This document shows, in pieces, positions 8,486-17,438 of a DNA stretch of 40,517 bases. The notes under the pieces were generated by a model. It was given only the letters and a program-made list of their open reading frames with translations, searched no databases and was not told the origin of the DNA. Every line of letters starts with the position of its first letter. Position 1 is the stretch's first letter. The DNA comes from Candidatus Poribacteria bacterium (GTDB taxonomy: Bacteria; Poribacteria; WGA-4E; WGA-3G), in assembly GCA_003635255.1 (NCBI GenBank), contig PYJC01000006.1:1-40517 (forward strand), given 5' to 3'. Position numbers and translations under genes: made by a program.

Positions 8486-9637
8486 TTGCGTGTCTTAGTC
8501 CTTTCTCATTCTTATATTATGAAGCCGTACCGGCGTAAATTCGCGCTTATTGCGGAACGTCCAGATGTCACACTGCGGGTGATCACACCAACGCGTTGGT
8601 ATGAAAGTTTTCAAGATATTGTCTTTGAACCCGAACCAGACACGCCGTGTGAAGAATTTCCATGCCCGGTCCGATTCTCCGGTTACGGTAGCCGTTTCTA
8701 CTATCGCCGTGGCGTGAAACCCCATTTTCGGGATTTCCAACCGGATATTATCCACTTAGAGGAAGAGGCGTGGAGCCTTAATGCACTACAAACCGTTCGC
8801 TTGAAACGGAAGTATTGTCCGGACAGCCGTTTTATTTTTCGTACTTCATTGAGCATACCAACTAAGCAGCGGTTCGGCGTATTGCCCGTATGGATTGAAC
8901 GCAGCGTTTTTCGAGAAACAAATAGGGCTTTTCCACTCAGCGCGAACGCTGGCAAAATTCTGACCGAACGAGGCTACACAGGAAACCAGACACCATTCCC
9001 GAATGGTGTTGATACGCGTCATTTCTATAAAACGGATGTCAGCGAACTGCGAGACTCACTGGAACTGAGCGACTGTTTTGTGGTTGGTTATGTCGGTAGG
9101 CTGCTTCAGATGAAGGGGATAGATACACTTCTTGAAGCTATAGCATCCCTTGTAAACCACGATACTACACGCACTTATAAACTTTTAATTCTCGGACAAG
9201 GCGAAAATAAACAAGATTTTGAAAAAAATGCTGAAATCCTCGGTATCTCTGAACACATTGTGTGGATCGATGCAGTGCCGCCGGAAGAGGTAGCTGCTTA
9301 TATTAATTGCATGGACGCACTCGTCCTGCCTTCTCGGACAACAGCGGGGTGGGTAGAATTCTTTGGCAGGGTACTTATAGAGGGAATGGCGTGTGAAGTG
9401 CCAGTCATCGGTTCAGATTCTGGCGAAATCCCACACGTAATTAACGATGCTGGACTCGTCTTTCCTGAAGCCGATTCGGAGGCTTTGGCGGAACGGATCC
9501 ATCAGATCGCACATGATGCACGCCTCCGAGAGGATCTGATTGCGCGTGGACTTGATCGTATCAAGAACTATACGTGGGAGACTATTGCGGAGCAGACGTA
9601 TCAGGTATATCAGGAATTGCTTGAGGCGGATTTGTAA
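8486..9637 (+). CDS. Glycosyltransferase family 4 (GT-B fold)
   Basis: The protein transfers a sugar from a nucleotide donor, probably in cell-surface polysaccharide or glycolipid synthesis. The N-terminal Rossmann half is divergent (RVLVLSHSYIMKPYRRKF). The C-terminal half is a standard Glycos_transf_1 domain: VVGYVGRLLQMKGIDTLLEA (about 195) and the E-x7-E region in EFFGRVLIEGMACEVPVIGS, then DSGEIPHVI. Its 383 residues are typical. The TTG at 8486 is preferred because it keeps the first beta strand; an ATG at 8519 would cut it. No membrane segment is visible. It runs to within 8 bases of the tRNA gene, which lies on the other strand. Confidence 0.9.
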   Translation: MRVLVLSHSYIMKPYRRKFALIAERPDVTLRVITPTRWYESFQDIVFEPEPDTPCEEFPCPVRFSGYGSRFYYRRGVKPHFRDFQPDIIHLEEEAWSLNALQTVRLKRKYCPDSRFIFRTSLSIPTKQRFGVLPVWIERSVFRETNRAFPLSANAGKILTERGYTGNQTPFPNGVDTRHFYKTDVSELRDSLELSDCFVVGYVGRLLQMKGIDTLLEAIASLVNHDTTRTYKLLILGQGENKQDFEKNAEILGISEHIVWIDAVPPEEVAAYINCMDALVLPSRTTAGWVEFFGRVLIEGMACEVPVIGSDSGEIPHVINDAGLVFPEADSEALAERIHQIAHDARLREDLIARGLDRIKNYTWETIAEQTYQVYQELLEADL

Positions 9638-9645
9638 CAAAAAGA

Positions 9646-9729
9646 TGCCCCCGACTGGACTCGAACCAGCATGCCAATTAAGGCACAGGCCCTCAACCTG
9701 CTATGTATACCAAATTCCATCACAGGGGC
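9646..9729 (-). tRNA. tRNA-Leu (anticodon GAG)
   Basis: The minus strand folds as a class II tRNA of 84 nt. The acceptor stem is GCCCCTG/CGGGGGC with discriminator A. The D-arm uses ATG/CAT pairing, and the anticodon stem GCAGG/CCTGT encloses the loop TTGAGGG (anticodon GAG). A long variable arm follows (GCC-TTAATT-GGC), then a T-arm with TTCGAGT. CCA is not encoded; the next bases are TCTTTTTGTT, whose T-run may serve in termination. It stands alone behind a perfect promoter and converges on the glycosyltransferase. Confidence 0.93.
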
Positions 9730-9741
9730 ATTGTGTGATTA

Positions 9742-9770
9742 ATTATACTTCATTTACATAGCGATGTCAA
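9742..9770 (-). promoter_or_regulatory. Consensus sigma-70 promoter for tRNA-Leu
   Basis: On the minus strand TTGACA, a 17-base spacer and TATAAT occur, with the -10 element 12 bases before the tRNA 5' end. All twelve hexamer positions match consensus, as expected for a strong stable-RNA promoter. Confidence 0.9.
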
Positions 9771-9832
9771 ATTTTTTAGACTTTTTTTAGAGATTGCCAG
9801 CAGTCAAGTACACGACCGTTTCGGATAGCAAC

Positions 9833-12763
9833 ATGAACACCCCCACATCGGAAAATCTTGAACAACAACTATCGGATACACTCGCAGGTGAGGTGCGTTT
9901 TGATCTGTATTCTAAAGCACTTTATAGCACAGATGCAAGCCTCTATCAGATACAACCGATAGGTGTTGTAATTCCGAAAGATAGCCAAGATGTTGTCAAG
10001 ACAGTGCAAATTGCGTCAGAACATAACGTCCCAATTCTTCCACGCGGTGGTGGTACAAGCCTTGCTGGACAGAGTGTCGGTAAGGCAATCGTGTTGGATA
10101 TGTCCAAATACATGAACGCGCTGCTTGAAGTAAACGTCGCTGAACGTTGGGCACGCGTGCAGCCCGGTATCGTCTTGGACGAGTTGAACCATAAGTTAAA
10201 GCCACACGGTTTAATGTATGCCCCTGATGTTGCCACGAGCAGTCGCGCGAACGTCGGTGGCACTATCGGAAATAACTCTGCAGGTTCGCATTCGCTCATT
10301 TACGGTAAAACCATTGACCATGTCATGTCGCTTGATTTAGTGCTTTCCAACGCTGACGAAATCACCGTAGCCCCCATTTCACTCAAAGAATTAAAAATAA
10401 AAAAACAAGGAGATACATTAGAGGCAAACATCTATCGCGAACTTTGTCGTATCTGTGAGGACAACGAAGCAGAAATTCGTAAACGTTACCCGCGTATTTT
10501 GCGCCGTGTTGCCGGTTACAATCTCGATGAGTTTGTTACAAACGCTGGTTCAAAAGAAGTTACACCGTACCGTCGCGATGGATGCGACGAAAATTATCCG
10601 TTTAGCCTGACGAAAATCCTCGTCGGTTCCGAAGGAACACTCGCAACGACTGTTGAAGCGACAGTGAACCTTGTCCCGATTCCCGAATTAACGGCTTTGT
10701 GTGTTGTTCACTTTGAATCCCTCGTCGCTTCAATGGAGGCGATGCAACCGATCTTAGCATGTAATCCAACCGCTGTAGAACTTATAGACAAAACGATCCT
10801 TGATATGGCGCGAGGTTCATTAGAATTTTCACGGCTTACTACCTTCATACAAGGCGAACCTGCTGCGCTCCTTGCTGTTGAATTCTACGGTGAAACACAC
10901 GCAGAACTGGAATCACTGTTGAATAGGTTGGAAAAGACATTAAAAAGTACAGGGTTCGGTTATGCGTTCGTACGCTGTTTCACCACTGAAGAGAAATCGC
11001 GCGTCTGGGAAACCCGAAAAGCCGGACTCGGCTTGCTGATGGGTATGAAAGGCGATGCCAAACCGGTCGGTTTTGTCGAAGATGCCGCAGTGCCAATAGA
11101 GAACCTACCAGAATATGTCCGTCGATTTGATGAAATCGTCACGGCACACGACACCACCGCCGCCTACTATGCCCATGCAAGCGTCGGGCTACTTCACAAC
11201 CGTCCTATCGTCAACCTCAAATCCGAAACTGATATTCAAAAAATGCACGACATCGCTGGCGAGGTCCGGGATCTGCTCATGGAATTAGACGGCGCAATGA
11301 GTGGGGAACATGGCGACGGACTTGTTCGAAGTGAGTGGATAGAGAGCATGTTCGGTCCGCAGATATATCAGGCACTTACTGAGGTAAAAAAAGCGTTTGA
11401 CCCAGATGGCATTATGAACCCGGGTAAAATTGTTGACGCGCCACCGATGACAGAAAATCTCCGTTTCGGTGCAGACTACAATACGATCAAAATTGACACG
11501 TATTTCGACTTCTCGAATCAAGACGGATTCGGTAGAGCCATCGAGATGTGCAATGGTGTCGGGGCATGCAGAAAGACTTTGACTGGCACCATGTGTCCCT
11601 CTTTTATCGGGACACGCGAAGAAGAGCACTCAACGCGTGGGCGCGCGAACGCACTTCGCTCCATTATTTCAGGGGCACTACCACATACGGAACTTACGAG
11701 CGAACGCCTCCAAGAAGTTCTGGATTTATGTCTCGGATGCAAAGCCTGCAAAGCGGAGTGTCCTTCTAATGTGGACATGGCGAAGATTAAATACGAAGTC
11801 CTTGCACACTATCACAAAGCAAACGGCCTACCGGTACATCGAAGGTTGTTCGGCGAAATCGGTGCACTCGCGCCCCTCGGTTCGATGTTTTCACCGCTCT
11901 CTAACTGGACAGTTAACAACAGACTCTCGAAATGGATCGCTGAGAAACTCATCGGTGTTGACAGACGACGCGATATGCCTACCTTTGTGCGTCCTACTTA
12001 TGAACAGTGGCTCCGAAAGCGGCACTCCCGACGGACCTCCGATAAAAAGGTCGTCCTCTTTTCCGATACCTTCATGAACTATAGCGAACCTTCTATCGGT
12101 AAGGCTGCAGTAGAATTGCTGGAAGCGTGTGGATTTGAAGTGTTACTACCTAAGAAGCGGTGTTGCGGTCGTCCGCTCATCTCAGAAGGAATGCTCGACC
12201 GGGCGGTTGAGAATGCGCTCTACAATATTAACGCACTTCGGGATTATGCCGACGCAGGGATTCCAATTATCGGATGCGAACCGAGCTGTACCTCTGCAAT
12301 CACCGATGATTACGTTGAACTGATCGGCACACGAGACGCGAAACGTGTTGCCCAGGGAACCTGCTCGTTTGAAGAATTTTTTATACAACTCATGGAAAAC
12401 GGTGAATTGCCATTAGAATTCTCAGGGAAACAGCGGGACATATTGCTGCACGGACACTGTCATCAGCGGGCACTTGTCGGTATCCAGCCGACTGTGAAGA
12501 TGTTAAGTCTACCAGCAGGACACAACGTCACAGTAATTGATTCGAGTTGCTGTGGCATGGCTGGCGCGTTCGGGTATGAGAAGATACACTACGATCTCTC
12601 TATGAAGATTGGCGAGTTACGGCTTTTTGATGCTGTCCGTGAAAAACCACCGGACAGTTTCACGCTGAGTGCCGCAGGTTTTTCTTGCCGGCACCAACTT
12701 GAACACGGGACGGGTGTGCAGCCGAAGCATCCGATTGAAGTGTTATGTGAGGCAATGATGTAA
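9833..12763 (+). CDS. FAD-linked oxidase / Fe-S oxidoreductase fusion (YdiJ-like D-2-hydroxyacid dehydrogenase)
   Basis: This two-part redox enzyme oxidises a D-2-hydroxy acid (glycolate, D-lactate or D-2-hydroxyglutarate type) and passes electrons through iron-sulfur clusters. The N-terminal half is a PCMH FAD-binding domain with PRGGGTSLAGQSVG and a C-terminal FAD-oxidase cap (MSGEHGDGLVRSEW). The C-terminal half is GlcF/GlpC-like: cysteine clusters CNGVGACRKTLTGTMC and CLGCKACKAECP, then CCG-type cysteine motifs (KRCCGRPL, GCEPSC, SSCCGMAGAFG). The length of 976 residues matches E. coli YdiJ (about 1018). I use ATG 9833; a TTG at 9794 extends it by 13 residues. It heads an operon with the transporter and the PhyH gene. 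Confidence 0.92.
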   Translation: MNTPTSENLEQQLSDTLAGEVRFDLYSKALYSTDASLYQIQPIGVVIPKDSQDVVKTVQIASEHNVPILPRGGGTSLAGQSVGKAIVLDMSKYMNALLEVNVAERWARVQPGIVLDELNHKLKPHGLMYAPDVATSSRANVGGTIGNNSAGSHSLIYGKTIDHVMSLDLVLSNADEITVAPISLKELKIKKQGDTLEANIYRELCRICEDNEAEIRKRYPRILRRVAGYNLDEFVTNAGSKEVTPYRRDGCDENYPFSLTKILVGSEGTLATTVEATVNLVPIPELTALCVVHFESLVASMEAMQPILACNPTAVELIDKTILDMARGSLEFSRLTTFIQGEPAALLAVEFYGETHAELESLLNRLEKTLKSTGFGYAFVRCFTTEEKSRVWETRKAGLGLLMGMKGDAKPVGFVEDAAVPIENLPEYVRRFDEIVTAHDTTAAYYAHASVGLLHNRPIVNLKSETDIQKMHDIAGEVRDLLMELDGAMSGEHGDGLVRSEWIESMFGPQIYQALTEVKKAFDPDGIMNPGKIVDAPPMTENLRFGADYNTIKIDTYFDFSNQDGFGRAIEMCNGVGACRKTLTGTMCPSFIGTREEEHSTRGRANALRSIISGALPHTELTSERLQEVLDLCLGCKACKAECPSNVDMAKIKYEVLAHYHKANGLPVHRRLFGEIGALAPLGSMFSPLSNWTVNNRLSKWIAEKLIGVDRRRDMPTFVRPTYEQWLRKRHSRRTSDKKVVLFSDTFMNYSEPSIGKAAVELLEACGFEVLLPKKRCCGRPLISEGMLDRAVENALYNINALRDYADAGIPIIGCEPSCTSAITDDYVELIGTRDAKRVAQGTCSFEEFFIQLMENGELPLEFSGKQRDILLHGHCHQRALVGIQPTVKMLSLPAGHNVTVIDSSCCGMAGAFGYEKIHYDLSMKIGELRLFDAVREKPPDSFTLSAAGFSCRHQLEHGTGVQPKHPIEVLCEAMM

Positions 12764-12793
12764 GAGTAGGGGTTACGTACCGGAGGAAGAGAT

Positions 12794-14224
12794 ATGCCTA
12801 AAATTTATCAACCGCTCGACGATTTTAAGGTCGTCGAATTGCCAGAAAAACAGTTACCTTTTTGGAAAATTGCGGGTCCCGGGGCTATCTTGGTCGGTTT
12901 ATCCATCGGTGCGGGTGAGAGTGTGATCTGGCCGCGTATCGCCGCGGAATATGGCGGAAGCATGATTTGGGCAGCTGTCCTCGGCGTATTCCTCCAACTT
13001 TGGATTAACTTTGAAGTAGGACGCTGGACGATCGCGACCGGTGAAACAGTCTATACCGGTTATAGTCGTATCTGGCGAGGTTTCGCACCTTTGTTCATCC
13101 TACTCACTGTAGTTGGTTGGATAGCACCGGGATGGGCACGAACTTCGGGACTAGCACTCAAAGCACTCATACTTGGACCCGCGGGTTGGGGTTCCGACAC
13201 CTTCTGGACAATAGTGACGTTCGCAGCGGTCGCGCTGATTCTCTTCGGACCGAAGATGATTTATCAGTCCGTCGAACGAACAGTTGAGTTACTCGTTGCT
13301 ATCGTAACAATTGGATTGATTCTGGTTGCTATGGCTGTCGGTTCAATGGATACATGGAAAGAACTCGGTTCTGGATTGATAAACGTCGGTTATAAGGACC
13401 CAGGTATGTCCGTGAAACAGTTGTTTATCGCTTTAGTTTTCGCGGGGGCTGGTGGCACAGCAAACCTTTTTTATTCTTTCTATTTACGTGATAAAAACAT
13501 CGGTATGGGAGCACAGTTACCGGGGTTACAGAACCCGCTTCGCGGTAGGACTGAGAAAGTACCTGCGACAGGGTTTCTCTTTGAAGCGACAGAGGAAAAT
13601 CGAAAACGTTTCACTGCGTGGTGGCAATATGTAAAAAAGGACCAGATGTTATTCTTTTGGGCACTCAACACGCTTACAATTCTGCTCTTTATTTTCGGAG
13701 CACTTGCGGTTTTACACCCGAAAGGGATTGTCCCTGAATCCGGTAAACTCATTTATGACGAGGCACAGATATTAGGTGAAATCTGGGGTGTGGCGGGACA
13801 GAAGATTTTCTTATTGGTCGGTGTCGCCACGCTTTTCGGAACACAACTTGCCTTGGTTGATGGCGTATCACGCTCCATTTCTGATATTATTTATACCAAC
13901 TTCCGAGGCGCGCAAAATCGGGATTTGAGTTGGTGGTATCTCCTCATCGCGGGTATCTGGATCGTCGGTGGATGTGTAATCACTTTCGTGATGGAGCAGT
14001 TAAACGTCAGTGAATTAGGATTTCTCTTTAATGCGGCGTACATGGGCGGTTTCGCTATGGCGATTTATGTCCCGCTGACACTTTACATGAACTACCGCTT
14101 TTTACCTGACTTCGCAAAACCGAAACGGCTCTCTACTGTCATGATGCTGATTGCTTCATGTGTCTATATCGGGTTTGCAATTTCAAGTATTGTCTGGGAA
14201 ATCAAACAATTAATTGGAGGTTAA
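12794..14224 (+). CDS. Nramp-related membrane transporter without the canonical metal-binding motif
   Basis: This is a multi-spanning inner-membrane protein of 476 residues. Its N-terminal GPGAILVGLSIGAGE aligns with the Nramp/MntH TM1 region, and many hydrophobic helices follow, with about eleven likely. Canonical manganese/iron Nramp proteins have D-P-G-N in TM1; here the position reads G-A-G-E. I also see no M-P-H motif in the TM6 region. It therefore belongs to the Nramp superfamily but probably carries a different substrate. A GGAGGAAGA ribosome-binding site precedes the ATG. It is 30 bases after the dehydrogenase and nearly touches the PhyH gene, so import of a substrate used by these enzymes is a reasonable guess. 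Confidence 0.85.
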   Translation: MPKIYQPLDDFKVVELPEKQLPFWKIAGPGAILVGLSIGAGESVIWPRIAAEYGGSMIWAAVLGVFLQLWINFEVGRWTIATGETVYTGYSRIWRGFAPLFILLTVVGWIAPGWARTSGLALKALILGPAGWGSDTFWTIVTFAAVALILFGPKMIYQSVERTVELLVAIVTIGLILVAMAVGSMDTWKELGSGLINVGYKDPGMSVKQLFIALVFAGAGGTANLFYSFYLRDKNIGMGAQLPGLQNPLRGRTEKVPATGFLFEATEENRKRFTAWWQYVKKDQMLFFWALNTLTILLFIFGALAVLHPKGIVPESGKLIYDEAQILGEIWGVAGQKIFLLVGVATLFGTQLALVDGVSRSISDIIYTNFRGAQNRDLSWWYLLIAGIWIVGGCVITFVMEQLNVSELGFLFNAAYMGGFAMAIYVPLTLYMNYRFLPDFAKPKRLSTVMMLIASCVYIGFAISSIVWEIKQLIGG

Positions 14225-14225
14225 C

Positions 14226-15059
14226 ATGGATTTGAAGGCGCGAAAATCCTTTTTTGAACAGGAAGGTTATCTGATTGTTGAAGATCTGCTGTCGGCGGAA
14301 GAGATTGAGGCATGCCAAGCAGAGATTCACAGGCTGCATCAGTTCGCTGCGGGGCAGGAGCCCGATGAAGAAAAAGAGCGAGCAGAAGTCGCACGTCGTC
14401 ATGTACAACGCGAACCGTTTGCAAAAGACGAAACGCAAGGAAACAATCTGCCAGTGCTACGGAAAGCCGAAAATACACGGCAGTATTCCGAAGTATTTCG
14501 GAACCTCGCCCAGCATCCGAAACTCATCGCGGTTGTCCAAGAACTTACTGGATCCGATGATCTATTGCTTTTTAGAAGCACGCTGATGTTCAAACCTGCG
14601 TTCCACGGTTCCTCACATGGATTACATCAAGATTCGGCATATTGGCCGATGGAGCCGCCGAACCTTGTTACCGTGAGCATTGCGCTCAACGACGCGACAC
14701 CGGAGAACGGTTGTTTCAAAGTAATTCCGAAAAGCCATCTGTGGGGCATGCAGTCTTGGGGACACATTGCACGCGAACAGGGTGAGCAACTCACCGATCG
14801 GAAAGAGGTTGCAGAACAACAGACGGACATGCCACTTTCGGCAGGAAGTGCTCTGTTCTTCCACAGCTTGATGGTGCACGGTTCCGGCCCGAATACTACA
14901 CCGACACCTCGGAATACAGCATTATATGCCTACTTCTCGCCGCAAGTCAGATATGTCCCGAAAGACGGGAAACCCGGTGAAAAAACATTTCCTGTCGTTG
15001 CTGGCCTCGGTGGTCAAACGGAACTGACACTCGTTGCCCAGACTGATGGTAGATCTTAA
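14226..15059 (+). CDS. Phytanoyl-CoA dioxygenase (PhyH) family protein
   Basis: This is an Fe(II)/2-oxoglutarate-dependent oxygenase of 277 residues that probably hydroxylates a small organic substrate. The iron-binding triad appears as H-x-D in GLHQDSAYWPM and the distal His in FFHSLMVHGSGPN. TPRNTALYAYF supplies the arginine expected to hold 2-oxoglutarate. I start at ATG 14226, because GGAGG sits five bases before it; it lies one base after the transporter's stop, so the genes are probably translationally coupled. The N-terminal helix (FFEQEGYLIVEDLLSAEEI) is the usual PhyH start. The substrate is unknown; the operon links it to a hydroxyacid dehydrogenase. Confidence 0.92.
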   Translation: MDLKARKSFFEQEGYLIVEDLLSAEEIEACQAEIHRLHQFAAGQEPDEEKERAEVARRHVQREPFAKDETQGNNLPVLRKAENTRQYSEVFRNLAQHPKLIAVVQELTGSDDLLLFRSTLMFKPAFHGSSHGLHQDSAYWPMEPPNLVTVSIALNDATPENGCFKVIPKSHLWGMQSWGHIAREQGEQLTDRKEVAEQQTDMPLSAGSALFFHSLMVHGSGPNTTPTPRNTALYAYFSPQVRYVPKDGKPGEKTFPVVAGLGGQTELTLVAQTDGRS

Positions 15060-15112
15060 CCCAAGTTGCCATTTGTAAATCCATAGAATTTCCGACTGAA
15101 ATCAGATTTGAG

Positions 15113-15141
15113 TTGCGTTAAAAATTGAATTTGAGTATAAT
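15113..15141 (+). promoter_or_regulatory. Probable promoter for the CBS-domain gene
   Basis: TTGCGT, 17 bases, then TATAAT lie about 110 bases before the CBS-protein ATG. The -10 box is perfect but the -35 matches only partly. Confidence 0.5.
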
Positions 15142-15153
15142 TCGTCACGCTAC

Positions 15154-15194
15154 GACATAATAACAAATAAAAACATACTTTTATTCATTATGTC
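15154..15194 (+). promoter_or_regulatory. AT-rich interrupted hairpin in the leader
   Basis: GACATAAT...AAATAAAA pairs with TTTTATT...ATTATGTC with a small bulge, giving about 15 paired positions around a 6-nt loop. It falls just after the proposed -10 box, so it would be in the transcript leader. It may instead be a terminator for the PhyH operon, though it is poor in GC. Confidence 0.4.
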
Positions 15195-15253
15195 TTAATA
15201 TAACCCAAGTTACTAAGGCATTCACAACATTCTGGATTTTAGGGATCTGAACT

Positions 15254-16168
15254 ATGAACGAGACTACCAAAACCCCTTCGGAAGAAAAAGAGGGTCCCAT
15301 GCCTGTCGTTAGAAAGCCAGACATCGGGAAAATAGAGTTAGTTACGCCCAAGCCGCTTGTTACGTATGATGACCAAGCAGCCAAGCCCCGCAAAAAGGGC
15401 TTTGGGAAATCGGGACGGCAGACGACCCCATCTCGCGAACAGCTCGTCCAGTTACTTCTGGAAAATATTGAGGCGTTTTCGGACTCCGAAGCACAATTAC
15501 TCAGTACAATTTTTGAGCTGCAAACACTGACAGCACAGGAAGTGATGTTGCCATTATCAGAAGCAGCCGTGCTGATAGTCGGGGCATCGTCCTCTGAAGT
15601 TCTCACACTCTGTCGCGCTTCCAACTATCATTACATCCCTGTTTATAACGCGCGCGTTGACCAATTGCTCGGAGTCGTTGATGCAATGGAGGTACTTGCA
15701 AGCGAGCACCACGACAACGATTTATCGTCATTCGTGAGGGATGTGAATTATGTACCTGCCTTGAAATCTGCTACGGATTTATTGGCTGACCTGCGGCAAT
15801 CTGAGATACCGATCGCCATTGTGGTTAACGAGCACGGCAGTTGCGTCGGGATCGTAGAGTTGATAGATATTTTAGAGAGGCTTATCGGCAAGGTCGCGGC
15901 GAATCGCAAACGGACGCCACCTCACATCGAAAAACTCGGAGCAAGCGACTGGCGTATTGATGCACGCATGTTAATCGCTGATGCTAATAAAGTCTTAGAT
16001 ATCCGAATCCCCACAGATCAGTGTGATACGATTGGTGGCTTTATCCTGATGTTGCTCGGACACTTACCACAAAAAGGTGAGAAAGTTGTGTATGAAGACG
16101 TCGAATTTAATATAGAGGCAGCTTTCAAGTACGGGATCTCTCAAATTCGGGCTACGAAAAAAACGTAA
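15254..16168 (+). CDS. CorC/HlyC-like CBS-domain protein
   Basis: The 304-residue soluble protein has a CBS-domain pair (about 95-215; LTAQEVMLPL, YHYIPVYNARVDQLLGVVDAMEVL, IPIAIVVNEHGSCVGIVELIDILERLIGK). A C-terminal CorC_HlyC domain follows (about 225-300; DWRIDARMLIADANKVLDI ... IGGFILMLLGHLPQKGEKV). These modules usually regulate magnesium/cobalt efflux by sensing adenosine nucleotides. There is no DUF21 membrane part, so it resembles CorC/YbeX rather than the membrane-bound CorB/TlyC type. Its charged N-terminal tail (about 70 residues) is not part of known domains. A small membrane protein follows after 10 bases and could be its partner; that is inference. Confidence 0.85.
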   Translation: MNETTKTPSEEKEGPMPVVRKPDIGKIELVTPKPLVTYDDQAAKPRKKGFGKSGRQTTPSREQLVQLLLENIEAFSDSEAQLLSTIFELQTLTAQEVMLPLSEAAVLIVGASSSEVLTLCRASNYHYIPVYNARVDQLLGVVDAMEVLASEHHDNDLSSFVRDVNYVPALKSATDLLADLRQSEIPIAIVVNEHGSCVGIVELIDILERLIGKVAANRKRTPPHIEKLGASDWRIDARMLIADANKVLDIRIPTDQCDTIGGFILMLLGHLPQKGEKVVYEDVEFNIEAAFKYGISQIRATKKT

Positions 16169-16178
16169 AAAAGGTTAA

Positions 16179-16316
16179 GTGAGTCAATTGAAACGTCCGC
16201 GTCGTCACATTTTCAAGAGAACCCGCGTCCGAATGTTGATCGTGTGGTATCTCATCCTGCTTGGTGCCATCATCATCCTCATCTGGAAAATGCCAGCGAT
16301 CGTTTCGCGCTTGTAA
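16179..16316 (+). CDS. Small (45 aa) basic single-span membrane protein
   Basis: A GTG-initiated frame reads MSQLKRPRRHIFKRTR, then a hydrophobic segment MLIVWYLILLGAIIILIWKM and a short tail ending IVSRL. An AAAAAAGG ribosome-binding site stands four bases upstream. It begins 10 bases after the CBS-protein stop and looks cotranscribed. The basic N-terminus predicts an inside orientation by the positive-inside rule. No family is recognised, and it is short enough for gene callers to miss. The in-frame length, spacing and membrane segment argue for a real gene, but there is no homology support here. Confidence 0.6.
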   Translation: MSQLKRPRRHIFKRTRVRMLIVWYLILLGAIIILIWKMPAIVSRL

Positions 16317-16420
16317 ACGGTTGGTTCTTGTTGGGTGAATTAGGCAGCTATCAGTCTCCAATTCTTGTAAGTAAACGCTGATGTTTTGCATCAGTTTTAT
16401 TTGAAAGGAGAATTTGTTGA

Positions 16421-17377
16421 ATGTATACACTCATTATCATGTCATCTGATAAAAATTCTATCCGCCAGCACGCGATCGGTCGAGGACATCTATTGCTGCT
16501 ATCCTGCGTTATCCTGGGTCTATTGTTTGCGGCAGTTGGCGGCTTCACCTATGGTCTCTCCGAAAAACGGCAGAGAGTCAATACTGAAAACGAATTACAG
16601 ACGCGCATGGACAAAGAAATTCAAGAATTAACGCAAGCAAAACGCCAAGTTGAATCGGAACTTGCTGCCGTTAATGAGGAGATGAACGACATTCGGCAGA
16701 TAGCAGAAAAGATCCGGGAGGCTTTAGGGATCCTCGGGCAAGGCGGCGAACCCAATATGACTTCGTCCCCCGGAGAATCCGATCCTCAACAGACGGATAT
16801 ATCAGCGTTCACGGATGCCGCCCCTGATCCCCACGAGCAGCAGGAGTTGACACCCAGTATCCTGAAAGAGGAGTTGCAGGCTCTCTATAACTATATCAAC
16901 GCATATCAAAAACAGCTTTCAGGATATCCTTTGATCCTCCCCGTGAAACTCCAACAGGAAAACGGGGAGCAATACGCTTTTTGGTATTCTTCGCACTTCG
17001 GATGGCGGAACCACCCGTTAACGAAAAACCGTGAATTTCACCAAGGGTTGGATATTAAAACCCGCGCCGGCGTTCCTGTGATCGCTGCTGCCGATGGCAG
17101 AGTTGTACAGATTGGAAAGAAGGGCTATTTGGGAAATACAATTGAGATTATCCATGAAGCATCCGGGTATAAAACTTTGTACGCGCATCTGCAAGGCTAT
17201 GCTGAAGATATCAAAGTTAATCAAGAAGTCGTACGTGGTCAGATTATTGGCTACGTCGGAAATACTGGCCGTAGCACGGGGGCTCATCTCCACTACGGCA
17301 TTTATGATACGGGAAAAGAAAAGTGGATAAACCCGACCCAGTTTATCTTTCATCAAGAACCACCGCTCTCACCCTAA
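16421..17377 (+). CDS. Membrane-anchored M23 (LytM-type) peptidoglycan endopeptidase
   Basis: The protein cuts peptide cross-links of the cell wall or, like EnvC and NlpD, activates amidases. It has an N-terminal membrane anchor (about residues 23-45), a coiled coil (about 52-105), a variable linker and a C-terminal M23 domain. The zinc motif H-x3-D is seen in EFHQGLDIKTRAG, and the H-x-H motif in TGAHLHYGIYD. The additional HLQGY histidine is also present, so it should be catalytic rather than degenerate. Length is 318 residues. GGAG lies 10 bases before the ATG; a second ATG at 16439 would also keep the anchor. Confidence 0.92.
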   Translation: MYTLIIMSSDKNSIRQHAIGRGHLLLLSCVILGLLFAAVGGFTYGLSEKRQRVNTENELQTRMDKEIQELTQAKRQVESELAAVNEEMNDIRQIAEKIREALGILGQGGEPNMTSSPGESDPQQTDISAFTDAAPDPHEQQELTPSILKEELQALYNYINAYQKQLSGYPLILPVKLQQENGEQYAFWYSSHFGWRNHPLTKNREFHQGLDIKTRAGVPVIAAADGRVVQIGKKGYLGNTIEIIHEASGYKTLYAHLQGYAEDIKVNQEVVRGQIIGYVGNTGRSTGAHLHYGIYDTGKEKWINPTQFIFHQEPPLSP

Positions 17378-17438
17378 CTGCTTATGAATCACGGTTAACT
17401 GAATATTAGTGAACCTATGACAAAAGGAGTATCAAAAA

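Noticed and set aside
9540..9761. Plus-strand ORF reading MPPTGLEPACQLRHRPS
   Set aside because: It is the antisense of the tRNA-Leu gene; this peptide is a known kind of false call over tRNA genes.
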